This document shows, piece by piece, positions 15,062-18,844 of a stretch of 18,844 bases of DNA (the first letter of the stretch is position 1; the number at the start of each line of letters is the position of its first letter). Source of the stretch: WHUA01 sp964585785 (GTDB lineage Bacteria; Pseudomonadota; Alphaproteobacteria; UBA8366); assembly GCA_964585785.1 (NCBI GenBank), contig CAZPFL010000089.1, positions 1 to 18,844 on the forward strand. Direction: 5' to 3'. The position numbers and the translations under genes were made by a program. The notes beneath the pieces were generated by a model. It saw only the letters and a program-made list of their open reading frames with translations, was not told the origin of the DNA and ran no database searches.

Positions 15062-15967
15062 ATGGCGAGACAGGCATATGTGAACGGGCGCTACGTGCCC
15101 CATGACAGCGCGGCGGTGCATATCGAGGACCGCGGCTACCAGTTCGCCGACGGCGTCTACGAGGTCGTCACCATCGTCGGCGGGCGGATGATCGACGAGG
15201 AGCCGCATCTCGACCGCCTCGAGCGCTCGTTGCGTGAGCTCGAGATTGCCATGCCGATGAACCGGACCGTGCTCAAGATGGTGATGCGCGAGCTGGTGCG
15301 GCGCAACCGGATCACGGACGGCCTGCTCTACATGCAAATCACGCGCGGCGTGTCGCCCCGCGACCACAAATATCCGGGCGCGTCCGTCAAGCCGTCGGTG
15401 GTGATGACGACGCGCCAGGCGGACTATGCGAACAACGCCAAATTCGCCGACGGCGTGAAGGTCATCACGATCCCGGACATCCGCTGGCAGCGCTGCGATA
15501 TCAAGACCGTGTCGCTGCTGCCGAACTGCATCGGCAAGACCACGGCGGCGCGCGCCGGCGCCTACGAGGCCTGGCAGGTCGACGCCGACGGCATGGTAAC
15601 CGAAGGCACGTCGAGCAACGCCTGGATCGTTACCCATGACGGCAAGCTGGTTACCCGGCCGGCGACCTACGCCATCCTCAACGGCATCACGCGGCTGTCG
15701 ATCCTGCGCATCGCGCGCGAAGAGGGCATCACCTTCGAGGAGCGGCCGTTCAGCGTCGAGGAGGCCAAGGCGGCGCGCGAGGCCTTCACCTCCAGCGCCA
15801 CCTCCTTCGCGACCCCGGTGATCAAGATCGACGACGCGACCATCGGCGACGGCAAGCCGGGCCCGCTGAGCCGGCGCATCTTCGCCTGCTACATGGATTA
15901 CTGCCGCGGCCTGCGCGCGGAGGCGGCCGCGACGCCGCAGCCGGAAAGGGCCAGGCGGGCTGGGTGA
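15062..15967 (+). CDS. dat: D-amino acid aminotransferase
   Basis: A fold-type IV PLP enzyme that swaps amino groups between D-amino acids and 2-oxo acids, giving D-alanine or D-glutamate for the cell wall, or degrading D-amino acids. In the 301-residue protein the PLP lysine is Lys148 in CDIKTVSLLPN. Tyr33 (DGVYEV), Arg100 and His102 (SPRDH) align with the carboxylate-binding trap that marks D-amino acid transaminases rather than branched-chain ones. The phosphate-binding segments TEGTSSN and NGITRLSIL are also present. One departure is NCIGKTTAARAGA after the lysine, where I would expect NVLAKQ. ATG 15062 has a GAGAAGGGA ribosome site upstream. The stop overlaps the HAD gene in GTGA. Confidence 0.93.
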   Translation: MARQAYVNGRYVPHDSAAVHIEDRGYQFADGVYEVVTIVGGRMIDEEPHLDRLERSLRELEIAMPMNRTVLKMVMRELVRRNRITDGLLYMQITRGVSPRDHKYPGASVKPSVVMTTRQADYANNAKFADGVKVITIPDIRWQRCDIKTVSLLPNCIGKTTAARAGAYEAWQVDADGMVTEGTSSNAWIVTHDGKLVTRPATYAILNGITRLSILRIAREEGITFEERPFSVEEAKAAREAFTSSATSFATPVIKIDDATIGDGKPGPLSRRIFACYMDYCRGLRAEAAATPQPERARRAG

Positions 15968-16635
15968 GCGACCCTATCCGATCCGGGATCGCGCGGCCGC
16001 GCGCCGTCATCTTCGACTGGGACAACACGCTTGTCGACAGTTGGGGAACGATCCATGCGGCCCTGGTCGAGACCTTCGAGGCCATGGGGCACGAGCCCTG
16101 GACGCTGGACCAGACGCGCGAGCGGGTGCGCTACTCGATGCGCGAGTCTTTCCCGAAACTGTTCGGCGACGCCTGGGAGGAAGCCGCGCGGCGCTTCTAT
16201 GACGCTTATGAGCGGCTGCATATCGAATGCCTCATGCCGCTGCCGGGGGCGGGCGACATGCTCCAGGCGATCCATGGAACAGGGGTCTGTCTCGCGGTCG
16301 TCAGCAACAAGACCGGGCGCTACCTTCGCGCCGAGGCGGCGCATCTCGATTGGGACAAATATTTTCACCGGATGGTCGGCGCGGGCGACGCGGCGCGGGA
16401 CAAGCCGGCCGAGGACCCGGTCCACATGGCACTCGCCGGAAGCGATATTTCCGCCGCGCCCGACGTTTGGTTCGTCGGCGATGCCGGAATTGATATGGAA
16501 ATCGCGCATAAAACGGGATGCACGCCAGTGTTGCTCGGGGCCGCCGATCCTCAGGGTGAGGAGTTCAATATTTTTCAACCAAAAGTTCTTTTTCGCTCGT
16601 GTATAGAGCTAGCGAGTTGCGTGGTCGCGTTGTAA
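15964..16635 (+). CDS. HAD-superfamily phosphatase, phosphoglycolate-phosphatase-like
   Basis: A 223-residue HAD hydrolase. Motif I is VIFDWDNTLVDS with nucleophile Asp18 and acid-base Asp20. Motif II is VSNKTG, motif III the lysine of RDKPAEDPV, and motif IV GDAGIDMEIA with Mg2+-binding aspartates. A helical cap (residues ~30-95) inserted after motif I places it in the subfamily of phosphoglycolate phosphatase and related enzymes. The exact substrate cannot be told. GTG 15964 overlaps the dat stop (GTGA), implying coupling. The last ~25 codons are clearly richer in A and T than the rest. It stands between dat and hfq, where many relatives have hfq directly after dat. Confidence 0.88.
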   Translation: MSDPIRSGIARPRAVIFDWDNTLVDSWGTIHAALVETFEAMGHEPWTLDQTRERVRYSMRESFPKLFGDAWEEAARRFYDAYERLHIECLMPLPGAGDMLQAIHGTGVCLAVVSNKTGRYLRAEAAHLDWDKYFHRMVGAGDAARDKPAEDPVHMALAGSDISAAPDVWFVGDAGIDMEIAHKTGCTPVLLGAADPQGEEFNIFQPKVLFRSCIELASCVVAL

Positions 16636-16658
16636 ACTGGTGCCATTCGGAGAGGGGT

Positions 16659-16690
16659 CATTGCAGAATATTCGCTATGCCCCATATGAT
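16659..16690 (+). promoter_or_regulatory. Sigma70 promoter of hfq
   Basis: TTGCAG (16661-16666), an 18-base spacer and TATGAT (16685-16690), with about 55 bases of leader to the hfq ATG. The -35 box is part of CATTGCAGAATA (16659-16670), which also occurs upstream of ntrY. The surrounding 115-base gap is AT-rich. hfq can thus be transcribed independently of the upstream genes. Confidence 0.6.
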
Positions 16691-16711
16691 TAACACAGTG
16701 GAAGTTGCAGG

Positions 16712-16739
16712 GTTCGGGTCGAGCCCCAACGACAAAAAA
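16712..16739 (+). promoter_or_regulatory. hfq leader hairpin followed by A-tract, possible autoregulatory site
   Basis: GTTCGGG-tcgag-CCCCAAC (16712-16730) folds into a stem of six pairs with one C-C mismatch and a five-base loop. It is followed directly by GAC and six A residues (16734-16739), just before the ribosome site AGGGA. Hfq binds A-rich single-stranded RNA and is known to repress its own mRNA in E. coli. The same logic here is inference. Confidence 0.35.
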
Positions 16740-16750
16740 GGGACTAGCCT

Positions 16751-17002
16751 ATGTCTTCGGAGAAGGGCCAAAATCTTCAGGACGTATTCCTTAATCACGT
16801 CCGTAAGGCCAAGATGCCGGTCACCATTTTCTTGGTGAACGGCGTCAAGTTACAAGGGATCATTACCTGGTTTGATAATTTCTGCGTATTGCTGCGTCGC
16901 GACGCTCATTCCCAACTCGTCTACAAGCACGCGATTTCGACTGTAATGCCGGCCCAACCGGTGCAGCTGTTCGAGTCCAAAGCGGAGAGTGGCGACGCGT
17001 AA
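16751..17002 (+). CDS. hfq: RNA chaperone Hfq
   Basis: An Sm-like protein that forms hexameric rings and pairs small RNAs with mRNAs. The 83-residue protein begins SSEKGQNLQDVFLNHVRKAK, including Gln8 and the alpha-helix of the proximal U-binding face. It continues through Sm1 (VTIFLVNGVKLQGIITWFDNF) to the Sm2 motif YKHAIST at about residue 57. The C-terminal tail is short (~15 residues), typical of Alphaproteobacteria. ATG 16751 is preceded by AAGGGAC at a good distance. hflX begins inside its 3' end, overlapping 14 bases. In Alphaproteobacteria Hfq also affects nitrogen fixation gene control, which fits its place near ntr genes. Confidence 0.98.
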   Translation: MSSEKGQNLQDVFLNHVRKAKMPVTIFLVNGVKLQGIITWFDNFCVLLRRDAHSQLVYKHAISTVMPAQPVQLFESKAESGDA

Positions 17003-18377
17003 GCCTGAAGGGACAGGCCGGCCGGATGTGAATGGGACGCCCGTCGCGCACGGGCCTTCCGTCGGCCGGGCCGCCGTGCTGTGCCCGGAGCTGCGGCACC
17101 GGGCTGCCGATGGCGTCACCGGGCCGCATCGCGATGCGGAGTCGCGGCTCGACGAAGCGGTCGGCCTTGCGCTGGCGATCGACCTCGTGGTGGCGCATCG
17201 GGAAATCCTGCGCCTAACGCGCATCGTGCCCTCGACCTATCTCGGCTCGGGCATGGTCGAGCGGCTGCGCGGCGTGATCGAAGCGCTGGAGATCGAGGTC
17301 GTCGTCGTCGACGCGGCGCTGTCGCCCGTGCAGCAGCGCAATCTGGAGCGTGGTCTCAAGGCCAAGGTCATCGACCGGACCGCCCTGATCCTGGAGATCT
17401 TCGGCGCGCGGGCGCGGACCCATGAAGGCCGGCTGCAGGTCGAGCTGGCGGCGCTCAGCTACCAGCGATCGCGGCTGGTGCGCAGCTGGACCCATTTGGA
17501 GCGCCAGCGCGGCGGTTTCGGCTTCCTCGGCGGCCCGGGCGAAAGCCAGCTCGAAATCGACCGCCGGCTGATCGGCGAGCGGATCGCCCGGCTGCGGCGC
17601 GAGCTCGAGGGCGTGCAGCGCACCCGCGCCTTGCATCGCCGGGCGCGGCGCAAGGTGCCGTATCCCGTGGTCGCGCTGGTGGGCTACACCAACGCGGGCA
17701 AGTCTACCCTGTTCAACCGCCTCGCCGAGGCCGGCGTCTTCGCAGAGGACCAGCTCTTCGCCACGCTCGACCCGACCATGCGCCAGGTCACGCTGCCGTC
17801 CGGCCAGCGCTTCATCCTGTCCGATACGGTCGGGTTCATTTCCCAACTGCCGACCCATCTCGTCGCCGCCTTCCGCGCGACCCTCGAAGAGGTGACGGAG
17901 GCCGACCTGATCCTGCACGTGCGGGACATCGCGCATCCGGAGACCGAGATCCAGAAAGCCGACGTGCTGCAGGTGCTGACCGGGCTCGACCTGCCGGAGG
18001 GGCAGCGCCAGATCGAGGTGCTGAACAAGATCGACCTGCTCGACCCGGCCGCCCGCGGTCTGGTGCGCGAGCGGACCCGGCGGGAGCGCGACGTGGTCGC
18101 GGTCTCGGCGCGGACCGGGGATGGCTGTGACGCGCTCCTGGCCCTGCTGGACCGCATTCTGGCGACGCCCAGGGGGCTGCACCGTTTCCAGCTCGACCTC
18201 GCCGACGGGGCCGCGCTGGCCTGGCTCTATGCCCACGGTACCGTGCTCGGGCGGGAGGACAGGGACGGGGAGGCGACGGTCCAGGTTACGCTGGACCCCG
18301 CCGATCTGGCCCGGTTCGAGCACCGATTCGGCAAGAGACCCTTGCCCGAGCTGGATGCGCTGCCCGCCGCCGGTTGA
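16989..18377 (+). CDS. hflX: GTPase HflX, ribosome-associated
   Basis: A translational GTPase-family protein that binds the 50S subunit and can split stalled ribosomes under stress. The 462-residue protein has an N-terminal HflX domain with ILRLTRIVPSTYLGSGMVE, the linker GGPGESQLEIDRRLI before a coiled helix, and a G domain. The G domain has G1 GYTNAGKST (232-240), G3 DTVGF (279-283), G4 NKID (346-349) and G5 VSART. A C-terminal region of about 60 residues follows. GTG 16989 overlaps hfq by 14 bases; a second GTG at 17028 could also serve, since the first ~30 residues are poorly conserved in the family. hfq-hflX is a conserved pair. Its TGA stop lies inside the -35 box of the groES promoter. 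Confidence 0.96.
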   Translation: MATRKPEGTGRPDVNGTPVAHGPSVGRAAVLCPELRHRAADGVTGPHRDAESRLDEAVGLALAIDLVVAHREILRLTRIVPSTYLGSGMVERLRGVIEALEIEVVVVDAALSPVQQRNLERGLKAKVIDRTALILEIFGARARTHEGRLQVELAALSYQRSRLVRSWTHLERQRGGFGFLGGPGESQLEIDRRLIGERIARLRRELEGVQRTRALHRRARRKVPYPVVALVGYTNAGKSTLFNRLAEAGVFAEDQLFATLDPTMRQVTLPSGQRFILSDTVGFISQLPTHLVAAFRATLEEVTEADLILHVRDIAHPETEIQKADVLQVLTGLDLPEGQRQIEVLNKIDLLDPAARGLVRERTRRERDVVAVSARTGDGCDALLALLDRILATPRGLHRFQLDLADGAALAWLYAHGTVLGREDRDGEATVQVTLDPADLARFEHRFGKRPLPELDALPAAG

Positions 18378-18402
18378 CTCTTTTTTGCCTGCACCTTATA
18401 TG
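18374..18402 (+). promoter_or_regulatory. groESL promoter, sigma70 with possible RpoH overlap
   Basis: TTGACT (18374-18379), a 17-base spacer and TATATG (18397-18402) fit a vegetative promoter. In the same place GTTG (18373-18376), 18 bases and CTTATAT (18395-18401) fit the alphaproteobacterial RpoH pattern CTTG-N17/18-CYTATNT with one mismatch. The -35 box overlaps the hflX stop codon. CIRCE follows two bases downstream. Confidence 0.65.
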
Positions 18403-18404
18403 CG

Positions 18405-18431
18405 CTAGCACTCACGGCGGGTGAGTGCCAA
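18405..18431. promoter_or_regulatory. CIRCE operator (HrcA binding site)
   Basis: CTAGCACTC-N9-GAGTGCCAA against the consensus TTAGCACTC-N9-GAGTGCTAA: two outer mismatches, correct nine-base spacer. HrcA represses groESL from this element. It lies between the promoter and the groES start, 59 bases before the ATG. Confidence 0.92.
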
Positions 18432-18490
18432 GGCGCCCGCCGCGATGACCAAATAATCGGAACCATCCCAGCTAGGAAGGGGAGAGCCGA

Positions 18491-18778
18491 ATGAAAATCA
18501 GGCCTCTGCAAGATCGAGTTGTTGTTCGTCCGCTGACCGCGGAAACCAAGACCAAGGGCGGGATCATCATTCCCGATACGGCGACGGAGAAGCCGTCCGA
18601 GGGCGAGATCATCGCCGTCGGCGCAGGCGCGCGCACCGAAGAAGGCCGCATCGTGAAGCTGGACGTCAAGAAGGGCGACCGGATTCTCTACGGCAAGTGG
18701 TCGGGGACCGAGGTCAAGATCGACGGGGAAAACCTGCTGATCATGAAGGAAAGCGACATTATGGGCGTCATCGGCTGA
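18491..18778 (+). CDS. groES: Co-chaperonin GroES
   Basis: The 10-kDa heptameric lid of the GroEL chamber. The 95-residue protein starts MKIRPLQDRVVVRPL and carries the mobile loop ETKTKGGIIIPDTATEKP (residues ~18-35) with the GGIIIP contact to GroEL. The core follows with GEIIAVGAGAR, VKKGDRILYGKWSGTEVK and ESDIMGVI. Length is normal. A strong AGGAAGGGGAG ribosome site precedes ATG 18491. Expression is set by the CIRCE operator and by a promoter with vegetative and heat-shock features. groEL follows after 40 bases. Confidence 0.98.
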   Translation: MKIRPLQDRVVVRPLTAETKTKGGIIIPDTATEKPSEGEIIAVGAGARTEEGRIVKLDVKKGDRILYGKWSGTEVKIDGENLLIMKESDIMGVIG

Positions 18779-18818
18779 GGCCGGAACGCGGAATTCAGAG
18801 AAGAGGATTGAATCGAGA

Positions 18819-18844
18819 ATGGCTGCGAAAGAAGTAAAATTTTC
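18819..18844 (+). CDS. groEL: Chaperonin GroEL, first codons only; cut by window end
   Basis: ATG 18819 opens MAAKEVKF, the standard beginning of alphaproteobacterial GroEL, and runs off the window after 26 bases. AAGAGGA about 12 bases upstream can serve as ribosome site. Position directly after groES confirms the identity. Confidence 0.93.

Noticed and set aside
16640..16670. Sigma54 promoter before hfq (TTGCA resembles a -12 element)
   Set aside because: No GG at the required distance upstream for the -24 element; the same is true for the copy before ntrY.
17214..18323. Open frame of 369 codons on the minus strand
   Set aside because: Antisense to the conserved GTPase domain of hflX.

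Overview
The window is GC-rich and densely coded, and it has a gene order typical of Alphaproteobacteria. The order lpdA-lipA-coq10-like, cinA/pgpA/ispDF, dusB(nifR3)-ntrB-ntrC-ntrY-ntrX-trkA-dat-hfq-hflX is a long conserved chromosomal neighbourhood in that class, known from Rhizobiales and Rhodospirillales. The genus cannot be fixed from the sequence. I would guess a free-living Rhodospirillales-like bacterium.

Layout. Positions 1-1861 hold the 3' end of lpdA, then lipA and a Coq10/RatA-like START-domain gene, all on +. Positions 1862-2289 are non-coding: a ~103-bp element with inverted CGTCA/TGACG ends, then an AT-richer stretch with palindromes. A lone XRE-type regulator follows (2290-3000). 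It converges on a minus-strand operon read ispDF, pgpA, cinA (5215 down to 3022) with overlapping stops and starts. Divergent from ispDF is a YpjD/CcsA-like membrane protein (5325-6125). From 6257 a long + strand block begins: dusB-ntrB-ntrC, then ntrY-ntrX-trkA, then a D-amino acid transaminase overlapping a HAD phosphatase, then hfq-hflX. The heat-shock operon groES-groEL follows, with a CIRCE operator; groEL is cut by the window end.

Function. lpdA and lipA supply the E3 subunit and the lipoyl cofactor of 2-oxoacid dehydrogenases. ispDF makes two consecutive steps of the MEP isoprenoid pathway in one polypeptide. pgpA and cinA serve phospholipid synthesis and pyridine-nucleotide salvage. 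The central block carries two nitrogen-related two-component systems, NtrB/NtrC and NtrY/NtrX. NtrC has an intact sigma54-contact GAFTGA motif, whereas NtrX has lost it. TrkA controls K+ uptake. Hfq and HflX act on RNA and ribosomes.

Most genes are ordinary housekeeping genes, and I see no mobile element, CRISPR array, tRNA or obvious novel multi-gene system. The least explained parts are the XRE gene and its leader at 1862-3000, the palindromes in the ispDF/ccsA-like and dusB promoters, and a 12-base motif shared upstream of ntrY and hfq.
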